Assembly (NCBI GenBank): GCA_030583885.1
Contig: CP129480.1
Coordinates: forward strand, 1,116,001-1,180,000
Origin: Anaerolineales bacterium
GTDB taxonomy: Bacteria; Chloroflexota; Anaerolineae; Anaerolineales; Villigracilaceae
Length of the DNA stretch: 64,000 nucleotides
Reading direction: 5' to 3'
In this document: positions 26,601 to 36,590 of the stretch, piece after piece
How the letters are laid out: each line of letters begins with the position of its first letter
How positions within the stretch are numbered: the stretch's first letter is position 1
Notes under the pieces: model-generated
What the model saw: the letters and a program-made list of their open reading frames with translations, nothing else
Database searches by the model: none
What the model was told of the DNA's origin: nothing
Translations under genes and position numbers: made by a program

Positions 26601-26694
26601 GTTTCGTCACCACCTGTGCAGAGGTGAACAAAAAATCCGCTACGTTTTTCGGGTTATTTAAATCAAATAGTATTGGGGCTGCTCGATTAATCAC

Positions 26695-26941
26695 AACAAA
26701 CTGGAGTATACTGATTTTAGTAGACTATATCGCCTACGGTTGGAAGTCTCATTTCTGCCAGGTGCGTTTCGAATCCTTGTGTAGTAACATTCCGCGGCGC
26801 TTCTTATTTCCACTCGCATGCGCGAGATGATCCTCCCATACCCAATTACATTGTTAATACCGGCCATGATGAAGTTGCTTAAGGGTATCGAACTTTAAGC
26901 CGCTTCGATTTGGCAGAATGACTACATCGAAAGGATGCCCC
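26695..26941. other. Intergenic before universal stress protein
   Basis: About 250 bp, AT-rich, with no gene or strong hairpin that I can support. Presumably holds the promoter of the usp-glucan synthase operon; a purine-rich ribosome site (GAAAGG) is at its end. Confidence 0.4.
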
Positions 26942-27913
26942 ATGTTCGATACGATTCTCGTCCCATTGGACGGTTCTCAACTGGCAGAATGTGTTCTATC
27001 TCATACGGTTGCCGTTGCCCGTTCTTTTGGTGCGGAGGTGACCCTGCTCCGCATGTTGGAAAAAAACCAGGCTGGCACCTCCTCGCAATTGTTTGATTTG
27101 GTGAACTGGCAGATCAATAAAACAAGAGCAGCAGTTTATCTCGAAAAAATTCGGACGCGATTTCAAGGCGCACAGATTCAAGCGCGGACCACCGTCATGG
27201 AGGGGTTGATTGTGGAAGGAATTACGGAATTCGCCAAAAATCAAGGGGTGAAGTTAATCATTCTGAGCAGTCATGGGCGCCATGGTTTGACTCAGTGGGG
27301 TATTAGCAGCATTACCCAAAAAATCATCCTGAGCGCCCAGACATCCTTGCTCATTATTCGGGCACACCAATCTGGAGCCCATGCTGGTGAATTTTTGGAA
27401 ACTCAAGTGTGCCAGCGCATTCTGGTTCCAATGGATGGCTCCCAGCGGGCGGAAAATGTTTTGCCCATCATCACACAATTGGCAAATTTTCATACGTCTC
27501 AGATCCATCTTGTACAAGTGATACAAACACCGGAAATGGCGCGCCAAATGCCTCCGGCACGTGAAGACATCGATTTGTCCAACCAGATTGTAGCGCGGAA
27601 CCTGAAGGAAGCCGGACGTTATCTCGAACAGTTGAAGTCTCGTTCATATCTGGAAGGTATTTCCGTTCAAACCCATCTTCTTACGAGCAATCATGCCGCA
27701 GTTGTACTACATCAACTGGTGGAACAGGAACAGATCGATATGGTCGTGCTGAGTGCTCATGGCTATTCCGGGAATCACCAATGGCCGTACGGCAGCCTGG
27801 TGAATAACTTCATTCTATATGGCAAAGCTCCGCTTCTGATCGTACAGGATCTGCCTGCCAGGCAGGACCTAGCGTCCCCTGAACCGCCATCCAACGAACG
27901 CGCAGAGCGTTAA
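26942..27913 (+). CDS. Tandem-domain universal stress protein
   Basis: 323 residues with two Usp domains. Domain 1 starts MFDTILVPLDGSQLAE and ends near the loop SSHGRHGLTQWGISSITQKI. Domain 2 starts near residue 156 (RILVPMDGSQRAENVLP) and ends SAHGYSGNHQWPYGSLVNNF. Both keep parts of the G-x2-G-x9-G(S/T) nucleotide loop, so ATP binding is possible. Start at the ATG at 26942 because GAAAGG lies at the correct distance. It ends 2 bp before the cyclic glucan synthase gene and is surely cotranscribed with it. Confidence 0.9.
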   Translation: MFDTILVPLDGSQLAECVLSHTVAVARSFGAEVTLLRMLEKNQAGTSSQLFDLVNWQINKTRAAVYLEKIRTRFQGAQIQARTTVMEGLIVEGITEFAKNQGVKLIILSSHGRHGLTQWGISSITQKIILSAQTSLLIIRAHQSGAHAGEFLETQVCQRILVPMDGSQRAENVLPIITQLANFHTSQIHLVQVIQTPEMARQMPPAREDIDLSNQIVARNLKEAGRYLEQLKSRSYLEGISVQTHLLTSNHAAVVLHQLVEQEQIDMVVLSAHGYSGNHQWPYGSLVNNFILYGKAPLLIVQDLPARQDLASPEPPSNERAER

Positions 27914-27915
27914 TC

Positions 27916-30900
27916 ATGCAAACTGCTCCGCAGGCTATTTTGTCCGAAACGACCAACTCAGACACCGACATCCGACGAAGGGAGTTTGCGCACCAGCTGG
28001 CAAAAACGTACGGCGTGATTCAAGTTTCTGCACGGGATATAGTCGAAACAACCCCCCGCCAAAAACCCGACCTGTTGGGCTATCTAAAAAGTTGGGATCT
28101 GGCGTTGCGCAATGCCAATACCCTTTTCAAATCCGTTCCAGCAAAGGATCTGCCGGTTTCCCGTGCAGGCGAATGGATGCTGGATAATTTTTACATTATT
28201 AAACAAAACTTGCGGCTGATTGAAGAGGCTCTGCCTGCCAGTTTCCTCGATCAATTGCCCAGGTTAAACGGGACAGCGCTTCAAGGACATTCACGCGTTT
28301 TCGCGCTCGCTCGCGCATTAATTGGATATAGCCAGAGTCAGCTTGACTTGACCCAGGTCGCCGTTTTTGTGTTGGACTATCAACAAGTCGCACCCCTGAC
28401 CATTGGTGAACTTTGGGCGCTGCCGATCATGCTGCGGATTGGAATCCTGGAGCAACTCGTCTATGCTGCCTCCGAGTTGACCGGCATGGAAGCCCCCCCA
28501 ACGCCGGGGGAAATATCAGGCCAGTTTAATTCGCCGACAATGGCGAACGACACCATCGTAGCCAACTGTTTTCTCAGCCTGCGCATGCTTGCCGCCACGG
28601 ATTGGAAAGACATCTTTGAACAGACCAGCCAGGTGGAACAAATTTTACGAGATGACCCTGCGAAGATTTATGCGAATATGGATTTTGACACCCGCAACAA
28701 TTATCGCAGTGTGATCGAAGACCTGGCCCGTCACTCACATTGTAGTGAAGAACAGACCGCGCGTGCGGCAATTGAATTTGCTCGCGGCGCGGAGGACAAA
28801 ACAGCGCTGCGCCAAAAGCACGTTGGTTTTTATCTGTTGGGGACCGGGCGGGTGACGCTTGAAAACAGAATCAATTACCAGCCTGGTTTAAGCGCGCGTG
28901 TACGGAATACGCTGCTCTCATTTCCCACCGTCACTTATTTGGGGAGCATTGCCATCCTTTCTGTGCTCTTCGTTGTAGGATTGCTACTGTACGCCTTTCT
29001 TTCAGGCGGCTCAGCTGTGCAGCTGATGGTCGTTGGCCTGCTTGGGTTTGGATTGGCATTGGAAGCGGCAGTCACACTCGTGCATTGGACTGTGACGCAT
29101 CGTATCAAACCCCAAAGCCTGCCTCGTATGGATTTTTCAGAAGGCATTGCTTCGGGTAACCGTACCATGGTGGTCGTTCCAACTTTATTGGAAAGTGTTG
29201 GCGAACTCAATCACCTATTGCAGGAGTTGGAGCTTTATTGTCTTTCCAACCCTGACCCGCTGCTGACCTATGCCTTGCTGACCGATTTCGGGGATGCTCC
29301 TGCGGAGAATATGCCGCAGGATGAGCAACTGCTTGCTCAGGCGAGTCTGGGTATTGAAAACCTGAATAAAAAATATGCACAAGCTGTGCCGTTTTATTTG
29401 TTTCATCGTCAGCGCCAGTGGAATCCGTCTGAAGGGGTTTGGATGGGATGGGAACGCAAACGCGGCAAACTTGCGGACTTCAACCGCCTGCTCCTCAATC
29501 TGGGTGGAACAGCGTATACGACTCGGGTTGGAGATGCGAGTATTCTGCCTGACATCAAATATGTGATTACTCTCGATGCGGATACGTCCCTGCCGCAGGG
29601 CAGCGCCCATCGGCTGATTGCTACGCTGGCGCATCCGCTTAACCATGCCGAGTTTTCCGCAGACGGACGCTCGGTGGTTGCAGGCTATACCGTACTGCAG
29701 CCGCGTGTGGCCATCAAGCCGACCAGTGCGAACCGCTCCCTTTTTTCACAAATCTTTGCAGGGAACTCCGGGTTTGACTTGTACTCCTTTGCTGTTTCAG
29801 ATGTCTATCAGGATCTATTTGGGGAAGGCAGTTATGTTGGCAAAGGGATTTATGACGTTGCGGCTTTTGAGCGAAGTTTGGCAGGTCAGGTGCGGCAGAA
29901 TACCCTGCTCAGCCATGATCTGTTCGAAGGGATCTATGGACGCGCAGCGCTGGTCACGGATATCACCTTATATGAAGAATACCCGTGGCGCTATATGGTA
30001 TTTGCCCGTCGTTTGCGCCGCTGGATTCGTGGTGACTGGCAGTTACTCCCCTGGTTGTCCCCCATTGTGCATGTCGAAAAAGGAATGGCCCTCAACCGGC
30101 TATCCCCTATTAATGCCTGGAAAGTTTTCGACAATTTGCGGCGCAGCCTCCTGCCGCCTACGTTGCTTGCGTTCTTTGCCGCAGGCTGGCTCTTCCTGGC
30201 AGGCTCGTCGCTGATCTGGACGGTGTTGGTTCTGTTGCCTTCCGCTTTGCCCATTGCTGCGCAAACCATTCAGGATGGCCGGCATGCCATCAGCAGCCGG
30301 CTGCCGCTCAAACAACTCCTCAAGTCCATTCAACTCCCGCTCGCGCGCTGGGGCCTTGCCGTTCTTTTTCTGCCGTATGAGGCACTGCTGATGCTGGGTG
30401 CCATTCGCACCACATTGACCCGCCTGCTGATCGCGCGCAAAAATCTGTTGCAATGGACAACCGCCGCAAATGCTGCGCGTGCGTTTGGATCGAACGCGTT
30501 TTACGAAACCTTGAGCGAGATGGCAGTATCCTTGGTTTTCACCATGCTGTTGGGGATCGCTATTTTCATTCTTAACCCGCCAGCGTTATGGGTGGCACTG
30601 CCCTTGCTGGTTGCATGGCTTATCGCACCACAGATCGCTTATCTGATCAGCCAGCCCCTGAAACATACCACCACGCCGCTTTCAGAGACCCAACGCAAAC
30701 AAGTTCTCCGTTTGGCGAGACGCACTTGGGCATTCTTTGAGCAGTTCGCCGGCCCCAATGACCACTGGCTACCTCCTGATCATTTTCAAGAGTCGCCGCG
30801 CGGCAGTGTGGCACACTACACCACACCCACCAATATTGGACTCTTTTTAGTATCCACGTTGTCAGCCTATGATCTGGGTTATATGGGTCTGCTTGAATTG

Positions 30901-33900
30901 GAGGTCCGTTTACGCTCGACTTTTGAGAACATGGCTAAGCTCGAACATTACCGCGGCCATCTCTTGAACTGGTACGATACACAAACAATGACTGCCCTCC
31001 CGCCGCGCTATATTTCCACAGTCGATAGCGGCAATCTGGCTGCCTGTTTGATGACACTTAAACAGGGTTGTCTTGCGCTGAGAGATGAGCCGGTGTTGGG
31101 TGATAAGCAATGGCAGGGGCTGCTGGCCATCATGGATATTCTGGCGGAAATTTTGCAGGCACTGGAAAAGAACAATCCACATGCATCCATAGAATCTTTT
31201 GAAATTGAGCTGACCAGCATCTACGACCGTGTCAGCGGCGTTCAGAACCAGCCTGCAGCGTGGACAAAGACTCTCGCCTGGCTCTCCAGAGAAGGCTGGT
31301 CAGGAGTCTCGCTTCGCTTGATGGAACTGCTCAAGAGTCATCCGAATCTCAAGGCTGAATCCCTGACCGAACTCCAGCTCTATCTTGACCTGATGCAGCA
31401 TCACCTGCAGGATATGCGGCGCAGCCTGGATTTGTTCGCGCCCTGGCTCAGCCGCCTGGATGCGCCGCCCGAGTCTTTCATGAAAATACCGGCATGGCAG
31501 AATTTTCGTGACAATCTGCCCGTTGAACTTCCCGCATTAAAAGAATCAGGCGTTGTCTATGAGCGCATCCAAACAGAATTGGATCACTTCAAAGCGCAGG
31601 TACAGGATGATGCGGAGCGTGAATGGTGCCAAAAGTTGACTGATGATCTGTCAACAGCGCACATGAGAGCAACGCCGCTCTTGATCGGATTTCAACGTCT
31701 GGCAGAGCAGGCAAATGCTGCTGTGACCGGAATGGATTTTCGTTTCCTGTTCGACCAGCGTCGACAGGTATTTCACATCGGATACAATGCCGCCACCGAA
31801 CGGCTTGACCCAAGCTATTATGACCTGCTGGCATCTGAAGCACGGACTGCCAGCCTGATCGCGATCGCCAAGGGCGATGCGCCGCAAAGCCACTGGCAGC
31901 ATCTTGGCCGGCCGGTGACAAAAGTGAATGGCAAGCAGGTACTGCTCTCGTGGAGCGGCACCATGTTCGAATATCTCATGCCGACCTTGTTCACCAGAAA
32001 CTATGACGGAACATTTATCTCGGATAGCTGTTATGCCGCACTGGAAGCGCAGATCAAGTATGGGCGTGAGCAGCAAGTTCCCTGGGGCATCTCGGAATCG
32101 GGGTATTACGCCTTCGATCTTAATTTGAATTATCAGTATCGAGCTTTTGGCGTGCCTGATCTTGGTTATAAACGCGAACCGAATAACGATCTGGTGATCA
32201 CGCCGTATGCATCGTTGCTGGGACTTTCATTACAGCCGCAGGCAGTCTTGAAGAACATGGCAGACCTGGAGCAACTTGACATGCTCGGGCGTTTTGGCTT
32301 TTATGAAGCGCTTGATTACACGGAAGCACGTCTGCCGGAAAAGTACGGCGATGATGGATCGGTTGACAAGAAATCCGCCATTGTGAAATCCTATATGGCG
32401 CACCATCAGGGCATGATCCTGATGGCGGTATGCAACTACCTGTTGGATGATGTGATGATAAAGCGTTTCCATGCGGATGAATATATCCAGAGCGTGGAGC
32501 TTTTGCTTCAGGAAAAGATCCCGCAGAACCCGCCGATCGAATATCCTCACCCTGATGAACCTATGGACGTGCCCGAGGGGATTCGCCCCGTCAGCAGTGA
32601 GCCGTGGCGCGTGCCGATCGACAGTCCCATTCCACAGGTGCATGTACTTTCACAAGGCGACACCAGCCTGCTCATCACCAACGCCGGCGGTGGCTTCAGT
32701 CAGTGGCGCGAGTTTGCGTTGACGCGCTGGCATGCCGATACCACCCTTGACCAGTGGGGCACGTGGATCTATGTGCAGGACCGCGAGAGCGGAGCGCTTT
32801 GGTCTGCCACCTGTCAGCCCATTGGATGTGCGCCTGAACACCTTGATGTTTTGTTTTCTCCGCACAAGGTTGAGTTTCAGCGTGCAGATAACGGGATTTC
32901 CCTGCGCACCGGCGTCACCATCAGTGCCGATGGGGTTGAGATCCGGCGGGTAAATATCTTAAATGACAGTGATCAGCCGCGCAAGCTGAAACTGACCAGT
33001 TATGGCGAAGTGGTCCTGGCTGCCCAGGCTGCGGATCGGCGCCACCCGGCCTTCAATAAACTATTTATCGAGAGTGAATATCTTCCAAAACAGAATGCGC
33101 TGGTCTTTGAGCGCCGCCCGCGTTCAGCGGATGAAACACCGGTTGTGCTGGTTCATGCAATGATCATCGAATCTGTTCGTACAGTGACCGCTGAATACGA
33201 AACGGACCGCGCAAAATTCATCGGCAGGTCACAGACCATGCACAAGCCTCAGAGGCTGCAAAAAGGAAACCGCCACCTCTCTGGCACCAGCGGCGGGACG
33301 CTTGACCCGATCCTCTCGCTGGCGCAGAACATTGATTTGAAGCCGCATGCGAAAACCAGGGTCACGTTCCTGACCGTGGCGGCATCCACGCGTGCGGACG
33401 CATTGGAAAAACTGTCTCATTATCAAACTGGACAATCCATCCATCGCGCCTTCGAGGATGCCCGCGCTCGCAGCGAAAGAGAACTGCTCGAACTCGGGCT
33501 GAATGCTTATGCTGTTGAAAATATCCAGCGCCTGTACTCCGCCCTGATCTATCCGAGCGGGCGATTACGCGCCGCGCCGCATATCCTTGCTCAAAATGAA
33601 AAGGGACAATCCGGCTTATGGGCTTTCGGCATCTCGGGTGACTTTCCGATTTTGATGGTGCGTGTTCGCGATGATGCATCCCCTCTTTTGCATGAAGCCC
33701 TGCAGGCCTTCATGTATTGGCGCAGTCATCATGTCACGGTCAACCTGATTATCCTGAACGATCAGGATACTGGCTATGCCCTCGACCTGCACAATGCCAT
33801 CCAACGTCAGATCCGCCGCATGGGCGCGGAGGCTTCGTTGAATCAGCGTGATGGGATTTTTGTGCAGCGTACCGACCAGCTTCAACCAGCCGATGAGATT

Positions 33901-36459
33901 TTATTTGAAACCGCGGCGGGTGTTATTTTGGATGAAAGTGGCGGGACGCTTGCCGAACACGCATTGCGATTAATGATTCCATCCACCCGATTGCCGCAGT
34001 TCACCGCTTCCCTCTCCCCGTTGCTTGATCCGGAACCGACAGCCTTGCTTACGCTGCCAACGGACCTGCAAATGGACAACGGCCTCGGCGGATTCAGCCG
34101 CGATGGCAGGGAATACGTTATCCATCTTAAACCGGGAGAGCGCACGCCCCACCCGTGGGTGAATGTGATCGCCAATCCGCAGTTTGGTTTTCTGGTTTCC
34201 GAATCGGGTTCAGGCTGCACGTGGGCGGTGAACAGCGGCGAGAATCGATTAACTCCCTGGCGGAACGACCCGGTGACGGATATGCCCGGCGAAGCGGTTT
34301 ACATACGTGATGAAGAAACTGGCCTGGTCTGGTCGCCCACGCCGATGCCTGCCGGCGCGGATACTGCGCATGTGATTCGTCATGGTGCGGGATATTCGAC
34401 TTTTGAGAGTCAGAGTCACGGCTTGAATCAGAATCTTCGCATGTTCGCATCGCCCGATGCCCCGCTCAAGATCGTGAAAATACGTTTGCAAAATCTATGG
34501 AAGCGGCCGCGCCGAATCACCGTCACCTATTATACGGAATGGGTGCTCGGCACAACACGTGATACCAACCAGGCCCACATCATGCCGGAGTTCGACTCCG
34601 ATAAAAATGCATTACTCGCCAGCAATCATTTCAACAGCGAGTTCGGCGAACGCGTGGCGTTTTTGGCATCCAATAAAAAACCGCATAACATAACCACGGA
34701 TCGCACGGAATTTTTAGGGCGCATGGGAAGTCTGCGCGCTCCCGCCGCTCTTGGGCGCATCGGATTGGAAAGCTCCGTCCATGCTGGTGTCGATCCATGC
34801 GCCGTTATCCAACTGCATGTTGACCTTGCGCCTGGCGGGACAGAGGAGGTCTTCTTCCTGATTGGGGAGGGAAAAGACCGGGCTGAGAGTCTGTCACTGA
34901 TCGGACAGATCCAGGCAGGGGCGCAGGTTGAAGCGATTTGGCAGGCTGTCCAGGGGCATTGGGATGACATCCTAAGCACCATCACGGTGGAAACTCCTGA
35001 CGCTGGAATGAATCTGATCCTCAATCGCTGGATGTTGTATCAGACTCTGGCTTGCCGTTTATGGGGACGTAGCGGGTTGTATCAATCCAGCGGAGCATTC
35101 GGGTTCCGCGACCAGCTTCAGGATGTGATGGCGCTTTTGCATTCACGGCCTGATATTGCGCGCGCGCAAATTTTGGAAGCGGCACGGCATCAATTCGAAG
35201 AGGGCGATGTGCTGCACTGGTGGAACCCGCCCGCCGGACGAGGGGTGCGCACGCGTTTTTCGGATGACCTGCTGTGGCTGCCGTATGTGGTTGCCGAGTA
35301 TGTTTCCGCAACCGGTGACGAATCCATTTTGAGCGAGGGCATCCCGTTCCTGAAAGGCGAAGTGCTCGAGCCTGGTGAAATGGAACGCTACGCCCAGTTT
35401 GAAACAGCAGACAAGGATTTTCCGCTGTACGAACACTGCCGCCGCGCAATTGAAAAAGGAAACACATCTGGCGCACATGGCCTGCCATTAATGGGCGGCG
35501 GTGACTGGAACGACGGCATGAACCGCGTCGGGTTGGATGGACGCGGCGAGAGCATCTGGCTGGGCTGGTTCCTGCATGCCACACTCAAGCGCTTTGCTTC
35601 ATTGGCTGTGTTTACCAAAAACGATCCTGCGCCATATGTAGAACAAGCTGATAAATTATCCCAGGCGCTCGAAGCTCAGGCATGGGATGGCGAGTGGTAT
35701 CTGCGCGCCTTTTATGATGACGGCTCGCGGCTGGGCTCGCAAAAAAATAGTGAATGTCAGATCGATTCGATCGCACAATCATGGGCGGTCTTATCGGGCG
35801 CAGGGGATTCGGCACGCGCGTTACAGGCAATGGACTCTGTTAATAGCAAACTGGTTAAGCGGTCCGAGCGGTTGATCCTGTTGTTCACTCCTCCCTTCAA
35901 CAAATCGGCGCGTGACCCCGGTTACATCAAAGGGTATTTACCGGGTGTGCGGGAAAACGGCGGACAGTACACCCACGCAGCCATTTGGACGGCCTGGGCC
36001 TTTGCCAACCTTGGGCAGGGAGATCGCGCCATGGAGTTGTTCCGCATGTTGAACCCTGTCAGCCATGCGGATACGCCTGAGAAAGTTATCCGCTATAAAG
36101 TGGAACCGTATGTGATCGCCGCAGACATCTACAGTGTCAGCCCGCATATCGGCCGCGGCGGCTGGACGTGGTACACCGGCTCATCCGGCTGGATGTATCG
36201 TCTGGGAATCGAAGCTATTCTGGGAATCACCAGAGTGGGGAATGCGCTTAACATCAACCCGTGCATCCCCCGTGATTGGCACGGATTTAAAGCGGAATAT
36301 CGTTTTGGGACGACGCATTACAGAATCAGTGTGGAGAACCCGTCTAACGTCAATCGGGGAATCCAAGAGGTCAGCTTGGATGGAATTTTGCTGCCCGACA
36401 GCCTGATTCCGCTGGCGGAGGATGGTCATCTGCATAAAGTGCGGGTTGTGATGGGATGA
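27916..36459 (+). CDS. Cyclic beta-1,2-glucan synthase (NdvB/Cgs-like, GT84-GH94)
   Basis: 2847 residues, about the length of rhizobial and Brucella cyclic glucan synthases. N-terminal soluble part to 330, two membrane segments (about 335-395), GT84 domain (VVVPTLL near 415; ITLDADTSLPQGSA near 552; ARRLRRWIRGDWQLLPWL near 700), further membrane segments (about 745-915), a glycoamylase-like region (ISTVDSGNLAACL near 1035; MAHHQGMILMAVCNYL near 1495), and GH94-type domains to the C-terminus with FRDQLQD near 2396 and GGGDWNDGMNRVG near 2530, where DWND would hold the catalytic acid. Makes and length-controls periplasmic beta-1,2-glucans from UDP-glucose. One uninterrupted frame. An orphan 1,2-beta-glucan role other than cyclisation is possible. 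Confidence 0.93.
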   Translation: MQTAPQAILSETTNSDTDIRRREFAHQLAKTYGVIQVSARDIVETTPRQKPDLLGYLKSWDLALRNANTLFKSVPAKDLPVSRAGEWMLDNFYIIKQNLRLIEEALPASFLDQLPRLNGTALQGHSRVFALARALIGYSQSQLDLTQVAVFVLDYQQVAPLTIGELWALPIMLRIGILEQLVYAASELTGMEAPPTPGEISGQFNSPTMANDTIVANCFLSLRMLAATDWKDIFEQTSQVEQILRDDPAKIYANMDFDTRNNYRSVIEDLARHSHCSEEQTARAAIEFARGAEDKTALRQKHVGFYLLGTGRVTLENRINYQPGLSARVRNTLLSFPTVTYLGSIAILSVLFVVGLLLYAFLSGGSAVQLMVVGLLGFGLALEAAVTLVHWTVTHRIKPQSLPRMDFSEGIASGNRTMVVVPTLLESVGELNHLLQELELYCLSNPDPLLTYALLTDFGDAPAENMPQDEQLLAQASLGIENLNKKYAQAVPFYLFHRQRQWNPSEGVWMGWERKRGKLADFNRLLLNLGGTAYTTRVGDASILPDIKYVITLDADTSLPQGSAHRLIATLAHPLNHAEFSADGRSVVAGYTVLQPRVAIKPTSANRSLFSQIFAGNSGFDLYSFAVSDVYQDLFGEGSYVGKGIYDVAAFERSLAGQVRQNTLLSHDLFEGIYGRAALVTDITLYEEYPWRYMVFARRLRRWIRGDWQLLPWLSPIVHVEKGMALNRLSPINAWKVFDNLRRSLLPPTLLAFFAAGWLFLAGSSLIWTVLVLLPSALPIAAQTIQDGRHAISSRLPLKQLLKSIQLPLARWGLAVLFLPYEALLMLGAIRTTLTRLLIARKNLLQWTTAANAARAFGSNAFYETLSEMAVSLVFTMLLGIAIFILNPPALWVALPLLVAWLIAPQIAYLISQPLKHTTTPLSETQRKQVLRLARRTWAFFEQFAGPNDHWLPPDHFQESPRGSVAHYTTPTNIGLFLVSTLSAYDLGYMGLLELEVRLRSTFENMAKLEHYRGHLLNWYDTQTMTALPPRYISTVDSGNLAACLMTLKQGCLALRDEPVLGDKQWQGLLAIMDILAEILQALEKNNPHASIESFEIELTSIYDRVSGVQNQPAAWTKTLAWLSREGWSGVSLRLMELLKSHPNLKAESLTELQLYLDLMQHHLQDMRRSLDLFAPWLSRLDAPPESFMKIPAWQNFRDNLPVELPALKESGVVYERIQTELDHFKAQVQDDAEREWCQKLTDDLSTAHMRATPLLIGFQRLAEQANAAVTGMDFRFLFDQRRQVFHIGYNAATERLDPSYYDLLASEARTASLIAIAKGDAPQSHWQHLGRPVTKVNGKQVLLSWSGTMFEYLMPTLFTRNYDGTFISDSCYAALEAQIKYGREQQVPWGISESGYYAFDLNLNYQYRAFGVPDLGYKREPNNDLVITPYASLLGLSLQPQAVLKNMADLEQLDMLGRFGFYEALDYTEARLPEKYGDDGSVDKKSAIVKSYMAHHQGMILMAVCNYLLDDVMIKRFHADEYIQSVELLLQEKIPQNPPIEYPHPDEPMDVPEGIRPVSSEPWRVPIDSPIPQVHVLSQGDTSLLITNAGGGFSQWREFALTRWHADTTLDQWGTWIYVQDRESGALWSATCQPIGCAPEHLDVLFSPHKVEFQRADNGISLRTGVTISADGVEIRRVNILNDSDQPRKLKLTSYGEVVLAAQAADRRHPAFNKLFIESEYLPKQNALVFERRPRSADETPVVLVHAMIIESVRTVTAEYETDRAKFIGRSQTMHKPQRLQKGNRHLSGTSGGTLDPILSLAQNIDLKPHAKTRVTFLTVAASTRADALEKLSHYQTGQSIHRAFEDARARSERELLELGLNAYAVENIQRLYSALIYPSGRLRAAPHILAQNEKGQSGLWAFGISGDFPILMVRVRDDASPLLHEALQAFMYWRSHHVTVNLIILNDQDTGYALDLHNAIQRQIRRMGAEASLNQRDGIFVQRTDQLQPADEILFETAAGVILDESGGTLAEHALRLMIPSTRLPQFTASLSPLLDPEPTALLTLPTDLQMDNGLGGFSRDGREYVIHLKPGERTPHPWVNVIANPQFGFLVSESGSGCTWAVNSGENRLTPWRNDPVTDMPGEAVYIRDEETGLVWSPTPMPAGADTAHVIRHGAGYSTFESQSHGLNQNLRMFASPDAPLKIVKIRLQNLWKRPRRITVTYYTEWVLGTTRDTNQAHIMPEFDSDKNALLASNHFNSEFGERVAFLASNKKPHNITTDRTEFLGRMGSLRAPAALGRIGLESSVHAGVDPCAVIQLHVDLAPGGTEEVFFLIGEGKDRAESLSLIGQIQAGAQVEAIWQAVQGHWDDILSTITVETPDAGMNLILNRWMLYQTLACRLWGRSGLYQSSGAFGFRDQLQDVMALLHSRPDIARAQILEAARHQFEEGDVLHWWNPPAGRGVRTRFSDDLLWLPYVVAEYVSATGDESILSEGIPFLKGEVLEPGEMERYAQFETADKDFPLYEHCRRAIEKGNTSGAHGLPLMGGGDWNDGMNRVGLDGRGESIWLGWFLHATLKRFASLAVFTKNDPAPYVEQADKLSQALEAQAWDGEWYLRAFYDDGSRLGSQKNSECQIDSIAQSWAVLSGAGDSARALQAMDSVNSKLVKRSERLILLFTPPFNKSARDPGYIKGYLPGVRENGGQYTHAAIWTAWAFANLGQGDRAMELFRMLNPVSHADTPEKVIRYKVEPYVIAADIYSVSPHIGRGGWTWYTGSSGWMYRLGIEAILGITRVGNALNINPCIPRDWHGFKAEYRFGTTHYRISVENPSNVNRGIQEVSLDGILLPDSLIPLAEDGHLHKVRVVMG

Positions 36460-36590
36460 AAAAAAATAACGAAATTGCCCTTGAATCCGCACAGTAAAAT
36501 GAGTATCATAATGAATAAAATTTACTCGGAATCCAAGCCAAAGGGTGTATTGGCTGAGAATCCGCCGTTTTCAAGCAAGAGGCAGCCCGT

